Shown one piece after another: positions 46,822-56,151 of a stretch of DNA of 64,000 bases. The notes beneath the pieces were generated by a model that was given only the letters and a program-made list of their open reading frames with translations, was not told the DNA's origin and did not search any database. The DNA lies in contig NZ_VTEX01000001.1 of assembly GCF_008180865.1 (NCBI RefSeq), positions 426,742 to 490,741 of the forward strand, read 5' to 3'. This DNA is from Rossellomorea aquimaris (GTDB taxonomy: Bacteria; Bacillota; Bacilli; Bacillales; Bacillaceae_B). A program made the translations under genes and the position numbers. Each line of letters begins with the position of its first letter. Within the stretch, counting starts at the first letter, position 1.

Positions 46822-47181
46822 TTACCAGGCAAAGTTCGTTGCTTCTTTTTTGACGTCTGCAATAAGTTTTTCACAAGAAGTGACCAGATGTTTAGGGAAT
46901 TCTTCACCTTCACCGTATTCTATACCGTGTGGATAATAATGCTTTCCTAATAATGGAGTCATTAGTTGAATAACGGCGTCATGCTTTCCGATATCTCCCT
47001 CAACAGCAAGACCTTGGATTCGTAAATAGAAAATACCTTCTCTGATTTCAAATTTACGATCGTACGTCACTCTTTCATAATCCCATTGACCTGCACGAAC
47101 AAGTCCATGAGATTCCATGATCTCGTCTAATCGGTTCAAGTCCACTTTTAAGCTTTCAAATTCAGTTCCTTCAAAACGCAT
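46822..47181 (-). CDS. ylbA: YugN-like family protein (YlbA)
   Basis: A 119-residue soluble protein beginning MRFEGTEFESLKVDLNRLDE and containing WDYERVTYDRKFEIREGIFYLRIQG, marks of the YugN-like family. B. subtilis ylbA is of the same size and lies next to ylbB, so the name is given from family and position. Function is unknown. The RBS GGAGGGA is before the ATG. It is divergent from ylbB. Confidence 0.7.
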   Translation of the reverse strand: MRFEGTEFESLKVDLNRLDEIMESHGLVRAGQWDYERVTYDRKFEIREGIFYLRIQGLAVEGDIGKHDAVIQLMTPLLGKHYYPHGIEYGEGEEFPKHLVTSCEKLIADVKKEATNFAW

Positions 47182-47432
47182 AAAAATTCCCTCCTATATT
47201 GTCCGGCATGAGGACTTTCGAGCCCTGATGCTTTTCGTATGGTAGAAGCATTTATATCGGTGTATGTACAATGATACTAAATGCGGTATTTCTCATTCTT
47301 AATAATAGTGGAAAAACCTTTATCTTGCAATGTCTTCAATCATTTGAATTTGTCATTTTTAAAAAAATGAATATCCTGGAGGAGAATGAGAAAAATATAG
47401 GAAGTAATTCGGAACGTATGAGGAGGATCCAA

Positions 47433-47867
47433 ATGACGAAAATCAGGGATATGATGACAAATGATATTGAAACTTGTTCGTTACTGGACAATGTGTATGA
47501 GGTTGCCTTAAAAATGAAAGAACACAATGTAGGATCCATTCCCATCGTGGATGGTGATAAGATTGTGGGAATGATGACAGACAGGGATATCGTCCTCCGC
47601 TGTATTGCTGAAAAACATCCTGCTTCTTCAAAAGTAGAAGATATCATGAGTAAACACTTAATAACGGTAGGACCTGACACCGAAGCACAAGAAGCGGCCC
47701 ATATCATGGCTGAGCATCAGGTACGAAGGCTCCCGGTGGTCGAGGGAGATCGATTGATCGGTATGATATCTTTAGGTGATTTTGCTATAAGGGAGTCTCT
47801 GGGCAGACAGGCCTACGTTGCGTTAGAAAATATATCAGAATCAAACTTTAGAAATAAACCGTTTTAA
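47433..47867 (+). CDS. ylbB: CBS-domain protein YlbB
   Basis: A 144-residue protein made of two CBS domains (about 1-60 and 68-128): IRDMMTNDIETCS...VGSIPIVDGDKIVGMMTDRDIV and VEDIMSKHLITVG...VRRLPVVEGDRLIGMISLGD. CBS pairs bind adenine nucleotides or similar ligands; the role of this one is unknown. The start was set at ATG 47433, 6 bases after AGGAGG; the longer frame from 47271 has no RBS. Upstream 47182-47432 has no further gene. Confidence 0.9.
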   Translation: MTKIRDMMTNDIETCSLLDNVYEVALKMKEHNVGSIPIVDGDKIVGMMTDRDIVLRCIAEKHPASSKVEDIMSKHLITVGPDTEAQEAAHIMAEHQVRRLPVVEGDRLIGMISLGDFAIRESLGRQAYVALENISESNFRNKPF

Positions 47868-47874
47868 ACTTGGG

Positions 47875-47910
47875 GAGATGATCCATATAGGATCATCTCT
47901 ATTCTATTTG
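47875..47910 (+). terminator. Terminator of ylbB
   Basis: GAGATGATCC pairs with GGATCATCTC, followed by TATTCTATTT. Confidence 0.85.
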
Positions 47911-48071
47911 GTTTTAGAAACCTTTACCCACCTGAGATTCATTTGTTTTAGAAGGGATGAAAATATGCTATCCTTTATACTAGACTGAAGTTTTAGAATC
48001 ATAAACAATGGTATAATAATTCTAGTATTTGTGGCATATCCTGATAGAGAAAGTAGAGAGGAGGGAAATTT

Positions 48072-49136
48072 CTGAGAACCGTTTTGCGTATTTTGATCAT
48101 TCTTGTCATTATTTTATTTATTGGTATTTATCAAGGTCAAAAACAAGAAAATGAGCCTCTTAAAGGACCAGAAACCCAAACTCTTAAAGAAGACAACGAA
48201 AACCAATTAAATCAATCAATCGAAGCTCCAGGGGAACGACCTGCATCAGGTTTATCCACTTGGATTGGCAAAGATACAAAAAAGGTAACTGAAGCTTTTG
48301 GAGAACCAGAGAGGGTTGAACCAAGCTCTTACGGGTATGAATGGTGGATCTACCCGATATCGGATAAACAGTACATACAAATGGGCGTCACTAATCATAA
48401 AGTTGTTACGTTGTTTGCCATTGGGAATCAGGTGGATGTGGCCCCTTATAAATTGGGACAACGTTTAGAAGACATTTACCGTTTTACAATTGTGGATTCC
48501 GAAATCGTTGTAAATGACGAATCAGGTGCTTATCAGTTTGAATTAAATGAAGAAGACCTGAATACCAGGCTTCTTGTAACCCTTGGAGATATTTATGCCC
48601 AGCTTTATCTGGACAAATTCACTGGAAGGCTTACGAGCATCCGCTTTCTTGATAGTCAAACATTGATCGAGATGCATCCATATGAAATGATGTATCGAGG
48701 GGAATTGGCTGAGGAACAAGAGCCAAGCGAGGACGAATGGGATAAAGTGAATAGTGCGAGCGAACAGCAGATCTTTGATATTACAAATGTGATCAGACAT
48801 CAATTCGAAGCAGATAAACTAAAATGGGATGAAGAAACGGCAATGGTAGCAAGAGGGCATAGTCAAGAAATGTATGAAGAAGATTATTTCTCACATGATT
48901 CACCAACTTTCGGCAACTTATCCGAGCGTCTGGAAAGTGAAAATGTTAAGTTCAAGACTGCAGGGGAAAACATCGCTTCCCAGTACACGGACGCTCCAGA
49001 AGCCGTACATGGCTGGCTGAATTCGGAAGGCCATCGAAAGATCCTACTGGAACAACAATTCACCCATCTTGGCGTAGGTGTTTATAAAAGGTACTACACA
49101 CAAAACTTTATAGAGAAATTTGAAGAAAAAGAATAA
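48072..49136 (+). CDS. ylbC: CAP-domain secreted protein YlbC, probable CTG start
   Basis: An exported or membrane-anchored protein: a hydrophobic N-terminus (ILIILVIILFIGIY), an N-terminal CAP-associated domain (about 55-190; LSTWIGKDTKKVTEAFGEPE), and a C-terminal CAP/SCP domain (about 235-345; HSQEMYEEDYFSHDSP, AGENIA, HRKILL). CAP proteins act outside the cell in ways not well understood. The RBS GGAGGG (48060-48065) lies 6 bases before an in-frame CTG at 48072, and 18 bases before the first conventional start, TTG 48084. CTG is therefore preferred, giving 354 residues. Confidence 0.82.
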   Translation: MRTVLRILIILVIILFIGIYQGQKQENEPLKGPETQTLKEDNENQLNQSIEAPGERPASGLSTWIGKDTKKVTEAFGEPERVEPSSYGYEWWIYPISDKQYIQMGVTNHKVVTLFAIGNQVDVAPYKLGQRLEDIYRFTIVDSEIVVNDESGAYQFELNEEDLNTRLLVTLGDIYAQLYLDKFTGRLTSIRFLDSQTLIEMHPYEMMYRGELAEEQEPSEDEWDKVNSASEQQIFDITNVIRHQFEADKLKWDEETAMVARGHSQEMYEEDYFSHDSPTFGNLSERLESENVKFKTAGENIASQYTDAPEAVHGWLNSEGHRKILLEQQFTHLGVGVYKRYYTQNFIEKFEEKE

Positions 49137-49180
49137 AAAGGTTGATTCCCTGAGACGTATGGGGAATCAACCTTTTCTTT
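49136..49180. terminator. Terminator between ylbC and the thioesterase gene
   Basis: AAAAGGTTGATTCCC pairs with GGGGAATCAACCTTTTC; convergent genes on both sides. Confidence 0.92.
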
Positions 49181-49192
49181 TTGAAAAAAAGT

Positions 49193-49687
49193 CTATCGTT
49201 TCTTTTTGAAAATAAAAAACGAGCCGGTAGAATGAGCAACAATCTTCCCGTCTGAACTGATAACTTTCCCGTCCACTACAATGGTCTTGCTTCCCTGATG
49301 AACGACAGTAGCATGAGCAGTTAAACGATCCCCTATACCTGGTGCCAAGTAATGTACGTTTAAATTTGTCGTTACAGCTCCATATCCTTCAGGCAGCACC
49401 ATATTGGCTAATGTGCCCATAGCGGAGTCCACTAATGTAGCGGTTACTCCGCCATGAACGATCTGCAGTGAGTTATGCGTAACGGGCGTAATAGGAATGC
49501 TTATTTCGAAATTCCCGTCTTTCACTTCGCGCTCCATAGCAAATATTCCGCCTATGATTGATCCATTTTCATTGTCTTTCTTACGTTTAACTCCTTCGAG
49601 AAGCTGTTTCAAGATTAGAAGATCCTCATCCGATGCTCCTGAAAGACATTCATCTAACAACTCTTGTACATGCTCTTTCATCTTCAT
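49193..49687 (-). CDS. PaaI-type hotdog-fold thioesterase
   Basis: A 164-residue acyl-CoA thioesterase family protein. It has an N-terminal helical extension (about 1-40), then the hotdog fold with the PaaI signature HGGVTATLVDSAMGTLAN and the strands TTNLNVHYLAPG and VDGKVISSDGKIVAHSTG. The conserved HGG and Asp fit thioesterase activity; the acyl substrate is unknown. It is not part of the B. subtilis ylb order as I know it. Confidence 0.82.
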   Translation of the reverse strand: MKMKEHVQELLDECLSGASDEDLLILKQLLEGVKRKKDNENGSIIGGIFAMEREVKDGNFEISIPITPVTHNSLQIVHGGVTATLVDSAMGTLANMVLPEGYGAVTTNLNVHYLAPGIGDRLTAHATVVHQGSKTIVVDGKVISSDGKIVAHSTGSFFIFKKKR

Positions 49688-49846
49688 ACATCCTTTTCTT
49701 TATTCACAGCCAAAACATTCATTGGAAACTGTAAAATCAACGTTAATATACATGTAAATATTACTACAAAAAGGAATGTATCACCATTCTTTTGAATCCT
49801 TCATAAAGTGTAGTAGGTAGATGCCTGTAATGGAGGTGTTCATAAA

Positions 49847-50263
49847 ATGGGTAAATCACTACACCCTAAGGTAAAAGAGTTTAAAGGATTTGTGAGAAAG
49901 CATCCGAAAATTGTGAAAGATGTCCGGAATGGGGATGCCAATTGGCAGGATCTCTTTGAAGACTGGTACTTACTGGGGGAAGATGATACAAGGTGGGATA
50001 AGTATAAAGACGAAGCTGCGAAAGAATCAAGCCCAACTAACCAAGGAAGTAAAAGCGGGTGGATGGATCAGGTTGGAGATATGGTGAAAAAAATGGACGC
50101 TAATCAATTGCAACAGCATATTAACAGCTTAAGTGAAGCCTTGGGAGCAGTACAAGGAGTACTTAGTCAATTTCAGTCAAATAATAATAGGGGATCAGGG
50201 ACAACAACCAAAACTGAAACACCACCCAAACCCTCCCATCCATTTTCATTCCGGAAAGATTAG
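49847..50263 (+). CDS. ylbD: YlbD-like spore coat protein
   Basis: A 138-residue protein beginning MGKSLHPKVKEFKGFVRKHP and containing WQDLFEDWYLLGEDDTRWDKYK, diagnostic of the YlbD family, annotated as a spore coat protein. The C-terminus is Gly/Thr/Pro/Ser-rich and probably flexible. The RBS GGAGG precedes the ATG. It is followed after 14 bases by ylbE, very likely on the same sporulation-controlled transcript. Confidence 0.87.
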   Translation: MGKSLHPKVKEFKGFVRKHPKIVKDVRNGDANWQDLFEDWYLLGEDDTRWDKYKDEAAKESSPTNQGSKSGWMDQVGDMVKKMDANQLQQHINSLSEALGAVQGVLSQFQSNNNRGSGTTTKTETPPKPSHPFSFRKD

Positions 50264-50277
50264 GAGGCTGACTAAAG

Positions 50278-50520
50278 GTGCGAGCAGACATTATTGAGTA
50301 TATTTATGCCAAGGATGATTTGAAATTATTTTTAAGAGATCAGCCACAGTGGTATCGTACACTTTCTCGAAATCCCAATGAATTAGAGAAATTCGAAATT
50401 GCGTCGATTAACCATTTTCAAAAAACGATTCCTCATCGAGTACAAAAATTCTCAAACGGAGTCCAAATGGCCTCCATGATGATCAGTATGTTCCAATCAA
50501 TGAATAGTGCCGATAGTTAA
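50278..50520 (+). CDS. ylbE: YlbE-like protein
   Basis: An 80-residue protein (RADIIEYIYAKDDLKLFLRD, QPQWYRTLSRNP) of the YlbE-like family. Function is unknown. The start is GTG 50278 with AGGAGG overlapping the ylbD stop. Its last codons and stop lie inside the terminator hairpin. Confidence 0.86.
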   Translation: MRADIIEYIYAKDDLKLFLRDQPQWYRTLSRNPNELEKFEIASINHFQKTIPHRVQKFSNGVQMASMMISMFQSMNSADS

Positions 50521-50534
50521 GGCACTATTTTTTT
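50503..50534 (+). terminator. Terminator overlapping the ylbE stop
   Basis: AATAGTGCC pairs with GGCACTATT, followed by TTTTT. The loop contains the ylbE TAA. Confidence 0.85.
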
Positions 50535-50609
50535 GTGTGAAAGCCATAATAATTTTGAGTAAAAAGTGAAACGGTTGGGCAAGGCTATTAGTAAGGAGTG
50601 GTGTACACG

Positions 50610-51005
50610 ATGAAGAAAATCATTTTTCTATCCATTGCGTTACTTATGTTTTTAAGCGGCTGTAAGGAAAAAATGCCTGAACCGGAAAGCTTTGCGTTTA
50701 CTAAAAAAGTTGAAGCTGCGAAGTCTGAGGAAAAACCTCTTTCCATCAAACATATGGTACAAGGAAGTCAAGTGTATATTGAATGTATCGTTCCAAATGT
50801 AACATTCACATCAGAAAAAAACGGAGCGAAAAAAGGAAAGATCGTCGTTCGTTCAAATACCGGCAATTTGTATAAGGAGTATCATACAGCTGCCTTTGTT
50901 GTAAAAGGATTACCAAAAGGTGTTCATCTTCTCAACGTTGAAATAGTAGGGACGAATAACAAATCGTTAGGGATGAAAAAGCAGTTTTATGTGACGATTC
51001 AATAA
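50610..51005 (+). CDS. Small lipoprotein of unknown function
   Basis: A 131-residue lipoprotein: signal peptide MKKIIFLSIALLMFLSGC with lipobox LSGC. The mature part (about 45-131) looks like an immunoglobulin-like beta sandwich (QVYIECIVPNVTFTSEK, KGLPKGVHLLNVEIVG). No named family recognised. The start was set at ATG 50610, with AAGGAG 11 bases upstream; the in-frame GTGs at 50598 and 50601 are too close to it. It sits between ylbE and ylbF. Confidence 0.7.
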   Translation: MKKIIFLSIALLMFLSGCKEKMPEPESFAFTKKVEAAKSEEKPLSIKHMVQGSQVYIECIVPNVTFTSEKNGAKKGKIVVRSNTGNLYKEYHTAAFVVKGLPKGVHLLNVEIVGTNNKSLGMKKQFYVTIQ

Positions 51006-51161
51006 TCATTGAATTTTAAAGTCCGTCGTAAAAATATTTTTTTCGGCGGTATTTTCCTTGGCTACAGCATTCGAAAAAGTGGGGCAACTCCAAAAAATTC
51101 ATTTTGCATATTCGCTTCCTTACGTGAAACGTGTTAAAATATCGTTACGGAGGTGAGCGTT

Positions 51162-51608
51162 ATGCTTGCTACTATAGAAAGAATGGAAATATTGGATTCA
51201 GCTGACGAATTATCTCAGTGGATTTTAGAATCTGATGTGGCAGAAAATTATCGTAAGTCTTTATATAAACTTCGTAACAATTCTGACACTCAACGAAAAG
51301 TACAAACCTTTTCGCGAATGAAAGAAAGTTACGAAGAAGTTCAACGCTTCGGACGTTACCACCCGGACTACAAAACCATCATGAAAGAAATCCGTGAAGT
51401 GAAAAGAGAAATGGACCTTGATGAGAATGTAGCGGAGTTCAGAAGGGTGGAAAACGAGCTGCAAGATCTCCTTGATCAAGTGAGCCTGCTAATCGGACAT
51501 TCCGTGTCTAAAAATGTAAAGGTTCCTTCAGGGAATCCTTTTTTCTCAAGCGGAGGATCATGCGGGGGAGGCTGTGGTTCTGGCGGAAGCTGCGGTTGTT
51601 CAGCCTAA
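51162..51608 (+). CDS. ylbF: RicF (YlbF), RNase Y / biofilm regulator
   Basis: Subunit of the RicA-RicF-RicT (Y) complex, which directs RNase Y to mRNA maturation and is needed for competence, biofilm and sporulation in B. subtilis. Long helical core (about 1-115; VQRFGRYHPDYKTIMKEI) and a Cys-rich tail (GGSCGGGCGSGGSCGCSA) that contributes ligands to the Fe-S cluster of the complex. It has 148 residues. The start is ATG 51162, 8 bases after GGAGG; the GTG at 51153 is in the RBS. RNase J1 (rnjA) in this window is another part of the decay machinery. Confidence 0.94.
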   Translation: MLATIERMEILDSADELSQWILESDVAENYRKSLYKLRNNSDTQRKVQTFSRMKESYEEVQRFGRYHPDYKTIMKEIREVKREMDLDENVAEFRRVENELQDLLDQVSLLIGHSVSKNVKVPSGNPFFSSGGSCGGGCGSGGSCGCSA

Positions 51609-51610
51609 TC

Positions 51611-51654
51611 AAATGAAAAGAAGAGCGGACGAAGTGTCTGCTCTTCTTTTCATT
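51611..51654. terminator. Terminator after ylbF
   Basis: AAATGAAAAGAAGAGCGGAC pairs with GTCTGCTCTTCTTTTCATTT, a 20-bp stem with one G-T pair. Confidence 0.9.
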
Positions 51655-51677
51655 TTGTGAAGGTTCATCCTTATCCG

Positions 51678-51992
51678 TTACTGTTTTAACCGAACACAAT
51701 CCACACAGAGGTTTCCACAGCAAAACATTTTTTCCTGGGGGACATAGAACCTGTGACGATATACATACAATGGTTTTTCTTCCCTGAAATAAATTGTATC
51801 AGAATGCAGTCTCTTGCCCCGCATCGCCCTAGCTGACCATTTTTTAATGGAATACTCAATGTCAGTTTTCTCTTTATCGGATCTTATATAAATAAATGGT
51901 ATGCCTGCACTCCATTTCACATGCGCATCTTCAATTCCTTCCTCTCTTCGAAGTTGATCGATAAAAAAGTCCCAAATCATATTCAAATCCAT
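51678..51992 (-). CDS. Cysteine-motif hypothetical protein
   Basis: A 104-residue protein not recognised. It is basic and begins MDLNMIWDFFIDQLRREEG; the middle has strands (WSAGIPFIYIRSDKE). The last 15 residues carry the cysteine cluster CCGNLCVDC, which could bind a metal. The start at 51992 or the following in-frame ATG (51980) are both possible; a GGAGGGTCACA stretch precedes the first. It is convergent with ylbF and divergent from ylbG. Confidence 0.6.
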   Translation of the reverse strand: MDLNMIWDFFIDQLRREEGIEDAHVKWSAGIPFIYIRSDKEKTDIEYSIKKWSARAMRGKRLHSDTIYFREEKPLYVYRHRFYVPQEKMFCCGNLCVDCVRLKQ

Positions 51993-52131
51993 TGTGACCC
52001 TCCGTTCTCTACTTCATTATGTAGTATTCACTGTACGCTCTGTTTAATGAAAGTTCGCACCATTACGTATTGCTTACCGCCACATTATTATGCTAGACTT
52101 ATAAAAAAGTGATTCCTAGAGGGGAAACTAT

Positions 52132-52407
52132 ATGTTAACAGAGAGACAAGGTTTAGTTGTTTGGTTACATAGTTTGAAGCATGCCAAGTCCCTGAGGCGA
52201 TTTGGGAATGTTCACTATGTTTCGAAGAAAATGAAATATGTTGTACTTTATTGTAATCAGGATGAAATCGACACGGTAATGGAAAGAATTGCTGCCTATT
52301 CCTACGTGAAAAAGGTAGATCCTTCTCATAAGCCATTTATAAAGTCTGTTTTTGAAAATTCCCGTCCGGATAAGGCAAAGGAATATGATTACAAAATGGG
52401 ATTTTAA
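52132..52407 (+). CDS. ylbG: UPF0298 family protein YlbG
   Basis: A 91-residue protein ([20 protein letters not shown] near the start, [14 protein letters not shown]) of the UPF0298 family. Small cytoplasmic protein of unknown function, next to ylbF in B. subtilis as well. The RBS GAGGGGA precedes the ATG. Confidence 0.92.
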   Translation: MLTERQGLVVWLHSLKHAKSLRRFGNVHYVSKKMKYVVLYCNQDEIDTVMERIAAYSYVKKVDPSHKPFIKSVFENSRPDKAKEYDYKMGF

Positions 52408-52412
52408 TGTTT

Positions 52413-52445
52413 GCTGCCAAAGAGTGTTGTTTTGGCAGCTTTTTT
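52413..52445 (+). terminator. Terminator of ylbG
   Basis: GCTGCCAAA pairs with TTTGGCAGC, followed by six T. Confidence 0.9.
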
Positions 52446-52494
52446 CTTAAGGGTGATACACCTCCGTTACAAAAAGCTGCACGATTAACATCCT

Positions 52495-52884
52495 TTATTG
52501 TAAAGGCAGTATATAATGATTTAATCGCAGTATCGCGATCAGATGCTGATAGTACAATGCTTTCTCCGGATACAGAGTGGAGGGTTTCACATCCATTTGG
52601 ATGATGACCCTGTCTAATTCCTTAGCTGTCTCTTCAAAAAGGGAGTAGCGCTGGTTTGGTGTGATATTCGGATTTGGGATTCCTTCCCGGCAAACATAAA
52701 TGGCTTGGAATTTCCCTTGTTCTGTAGGTTTCATCACAAGAGCCATGGATGATACAGCCCGGTTATTAACAATAGTATGAAATGCCATCATATGCTGTAA
52801 TCGTTCTTTATTTGCTTTAGCAAGCTCCATTAGTTCATAAATATCTGAATATCCTTCTCCTAATTCAATAAAACGTTGAATCAT
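52495..52884 (-). CDS. Conserved Bacillaceae hypothetical protein
   Basis: A 129-residue soluble protein (MIQRFIELGEGYSDIYELME, FHTIVNNRAVSSMALVMKP, KFQAIYVCREGIPNP). Similar proteins near ylbG in other Bacillus have sometimes been annotated as methylthioribose kinase, but no kinase motif is visible and that name should not be used. Function is unknown. The RBS AAGGAGATTG precedes the ATG on the minus strand. Confidence 0.7.
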   Translation of the reverse strand: MIQRFIELGEGYSDIYELMELAKANKERLQHMMAFHTIVNNRAVSSMALVMKPTEQGKFQAIYVCREGIPNPNITPNQRYSLFEETAKELDRVIIQMDVKPSTLYPEKALYYQHLIAILRLNHYILPLQ

Positions 52885-52980
52885 TCATTCAATCTCCTTT
52901 TCTTACCGAGTTTATCAATTCCTTATTATTTCAAACATATAGTGATAAGTAAAGATTCAAAATTACTTATAGGGGTGATC

Positions 52981-53298
52981 GTGGTGGTATGGTTATTTCT
53001 ATTTATCGTCCTGGGATTATCATGTTTGTATGTTATTGGCGGGAGACACGATACGAAAGAAATTGAATTAATGAATTGTGATTCTTTTATCGTGACAGCA
53101 ATATTGTCTACACTGGCGGTTCACGGAATTCTATCTCTGGCAGAGGAGGTTGAATGGCAAAACTTTACTCTTCAAGATTTACAAGAAACTCTTATAAGCA
53201 ATGGATTGCTGGATAAAAGTGAATGGGATGAAATGCTTGCAGATCATTTAAACCAAGCTTCCTTTCCCGCCGACAGTAAAGACCTGGATTTTGGTTAA
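52981..53298 (+). CDS. Small membrane-anchored hypothetical protein
   Basis: A 105-residue protein with one N-terminal membrane helix (about 2-20, VVVWLFLFIVLGLSCLYVIG) and an acidic soluble part (about 25-105; LQDLQETLISNGLLDKSEWD). Not recognised. The frame is open upstream to 52876, but the preferred start is GTG 52981 (or GTG 52984) because AGGGGTGAT lies just before it. It overlaps no neighbour. Confidence 0.55.
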   Translation: MVVWLFLFIVLGLSCLYVIGGRHDTKEIELMNCDSFIVTAILSTLAVHGILSLAEEVEWQNFTLQDLQETLISNGLLDKSEWDEMLADHLNQASFPADSKDLDFG

Positions 53299-53385
53299 AT
53301 GATTGGAAATAATCGAAAAATATTCCACCAATAGCTGCCGGAATCTGCTATTCTTTAAGTAACAGACGGAGTTAAGGAGTAAAGT

Positions 53386-54795
53386 ATGAAACGCATCCTA
53401 TTTACATTTGGTCTAGTAATGATTTTGATTAGTTCCAGCATTCTTTTCTTTCAATGGATGGGATTCACAACAGAAAGTGCAGAAGAGCCTGGGGCTGTAA
53501 AGGTAGATCAATCTTATTCCATCACACATGAAGGAAACTCATTTTTTGTGACACAAACCATTCATTTCTTATCAACAATCCCTAAACAAATAACCATTCA
53601 ATGGCCAAGTGATGCCAGCGATTTTTCATGTGTAAATGACAGAGGGGATGAGTGTTTAACGAAAGAAAATGGAGAATTCCAATTAAGTAATCTCTATAAA
53701 GACCTTAAGGAGATCACGATTACCTATACATTCGAGCAGCCGACTAAAAAAGAAAGTATGTTAGTGAAAGATTGGCACCCTGTTCTATCTTCTATCGAAA
53801 CATTAAATACAGATATTCACATAACAGAAAAAAGTTTGAGGACTGGAAAATGGGTAGCAGGATATAAATCTTCCAGCCATAAAAAAAAGAATTATATCGA
53901 TTATTATTCTTTCAACGGTCGGGGTGAGCCTTCCGCATTATATTTCACTGAAGATCCGTTAGTGGAGAAAGCTTCATCTACAGTGAGAATGTTGTACGAC
54001 AGGACCGATATAAAAGAGGATAGGGCAGTCCAACCAGGTTCCTTTGAAGGGTTTGTAACCGTCATCATCACGGACAAAATAGAGCCCTATGTATCTCCAT
54101 ATTTGATTGTAAGGAACACAACTGAAAAGGAAATGCTCAATGAACTGAAAGGGAGCTTACTGTATCAACAGTATTTTTCCACTGATGAAGAGGCTTGGCT
54201 TAAGGAATTCATCGTTAGCATCCTATTAAAAAAACAACCGCACACATCAAAATCTGCATGGGCTTATAAAGAAGTAATGGAAGGGCTGACCTCTTCCCAA
54301 TTGGATACTTTTAAACGGAAAATGGAAGAGGACAAGACCAAATCGGTTGATGCAACAAAATTAGATGTGATTTTAGGAAAAGTTACAGGCTTTGACTCTA
54401 CATTTTTTACTGAAAGTGTAAAAGGAAAAAGGAATATCCCTATGATTCTTAATAGCGATGATCCTGTACTCATCAACAAAAAAACACATAACCTTTCTTA
54501 TATTTCTTATAGACAAAAAGAACTTATTGAATTTCCACAAGCAGTAAAGGCTTTGGGACTGGACATTAAAGAGATAAAGCCAAACGTATTCTTTACATCG
54601 TTAAATGGAAATACATTCAGGTTTTATGTGAATGAAGATTATTTTATTTATAATGAAGAAAATTACGGCTTATTAACGAATCCAATCCAAACGGTTGGGG
54701 GTTCCATTTATATGGATGTTCACTGGTTCGAGAAATTGTTCAAGGTAGAAGTGATGAATAAGGAAGTTTCCACTAGAGATGATGAAAGAACGTAA
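53386..54795 (+). CDS. Exported or membrane-anchored protein with C-terminal stalk-like domain
   Basis: A 469-residue protein with an N-terminal signal anchor (about 5-25, ILFTFGLVMILISSSILFFQ) and no lipobox. The middle (about 40-330) is not recognised; it is beta-rich at first and helical around 250-320. The last 80 residues (PQAVKALGLDIKEIKPNVFF, then NGNTFRFYVNED) resemble the copper amine oxidase N-terminal / stalk domain often found in cell-wall proteins. Role unknown. The RBS AAGGAG is before the ATG. Confidence 0.65.
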   Translation: MKRILFTFGLVMILISSSILFFQWMGFTTESAEEPGAVKVDQSYSITHEGNSFFVTQTIHFLSTIPKQITIQWPSDASDFSCVNDRGDECLTKENGEFQLSNLYKDLKEITITYTFEQPTKKESMLVKDWHPVLSSIETLNTDIHITEKSLRTGKWVAGYKSSSHKKKNYIDYYSFNGRGEPSALYFTEDPLVEKASSTVRMLYDRTDIKEDRAVQPGSFEGFVTVIITDKIEPYVSPYLIVRNTTEKEMLNELKGSLLYQQYFSTDEEAWLKEFIVSILLKKQPHTSKSAWAYKEVMEGLTSSQLDTFKRKMEEDKTKSVDATKLDVILGKVTGFDSTFFTESVKGKRNIPMILNSDDPVLINKKTHNLSYISYRQKELIEFPQAVKALGLDIKEIKPNVFFTSLNGNTFRFYVNEDYFIYNEENYGLLTNPIQTVGGSIYMDVHWFEKLFKVEVMNKEVSTRDDERT

Positions 54796-54799
54796 AAAG

Positions 54800-54830
54800 C
54801 CCTGCAGAACTTTCTGCAGGGTCCTTCTAT
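54800..54830 (+). terminator. Terminator after the stalk-domain gene
   Basis: CCCTGCAG pairs with CTGCAGGG, followed by TCCTTCTAT, a weak U tract. Confidence 0.7.
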
Positions 54831-55058
54831 ATCCATTTCTGGAAAGAAGGCAAAGGGAGAGGAGAAACCGGAGGAAGAACTTATGGGGAATCGTAAGTCT
54901 TCTCCGCGGTTGGCAACAACATCAGTTAGGATGCTGTTACTTCCATTATCACCTATCAAAATGATTTTATACATGTTTTGGAACAATTTCAGTATGTAGC
55001 GATATCTGTCGAGATATGATAGGATAGTGAAGAAAAAATACATATATGGTGGATGATT

Positions 55059-55607
55059 ATGAGAGTAATATCAGGTACGTTAAAAGGTAGACCGTTGAAA
55101 GCTGTTCCAGGCAGTGGGACACGGCCGACAACAGATAAGGTGAAAGAGTCTATATTTAATATGTTAGGCCCCTATTTTGAAGGGGGTACAGGATTGGATT
55201 TATTTGCAGGAAGCGGCGGACTCGGAATAGAAGCCCTGAGTCGTGGACTCCATTCTGTGATTTTCGTGGACCGTGATGCAAAAGCATTTCAAACCATTAA
55301 GGCAAACCTCCAGGATTGTGACCTGGCGGAGAAAAGCGAAGTGTACAGGAACGAAGCAACGAGGGCGTTAAAGGCAATTTTAAAAAGAGAGATAACCTTT
55401 GATTATATCTTCCTGGACCCTCCTTATAAACAGCAGAAGCTTCAACAACTCCTGGAATTCATCGACGAGCACAACCTTCTAAATGAAAGCGGTTACGTCA
55501 TGTGTGAACATGGTTCGGAAATTACATTGGGAGATAGAGTCGGGGGCATGGAGAAAGTAAGGGAAGAAACGTATGGAATCATAAGGATTTCCATTTTTTC
55601 AAGGTGA
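55059..55607 (+). CDS. rsmD: 16S rRNA (guanine966-N2)-methyltransferase
   Basis: SAM-dependent methyltransferase of the RsmD family, modifying G966 (E. coli numbering) of 16S rRNA. Motifs: RPTTDKVKESIFNMLGPYF near the start, SAM-binding LDLFAGSGGLGIEALSRG, and catalytic DPPY. The start was set at ATG 55059 (MRVISGTLKGRPLKAV), 6 bases after GGTGG, giving 182 residues; an ATG at 55053 is in frame but too close. Order rsmD-coaD is widespread (ylbH-ylbI in B. subtilis). Confidence 0.93.
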   Translation: MRVISGTLKGRPLKAVPGSGTRPTTDKVKESIFNMLGPYFEGGTGLDLFAGSGGLGIEALSRGLHSVIFVDRDAKAFQTIKANLQDCDLAEKSEVYRNEATRALKAILKREITFDYIFLDPPYKQQKLQQLLEFIDEHNLLNESGYVMCEHGSEITLGDRVGGMEKVREETYGIIRISIFSR

Positions 55608-55630
55608 CTGAAGGTAGAAACGATAAATAG

Positions 55631-56143
<513 letters not shown>

Positions 56144-56151
56144 TGAATACA

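Noticed and set aside
47271..47432. 54-residue extension of YlbB
   Set aside because: AGGAGG is 6 bases before ATG 47433, which starts exactly at the first CBS domain.
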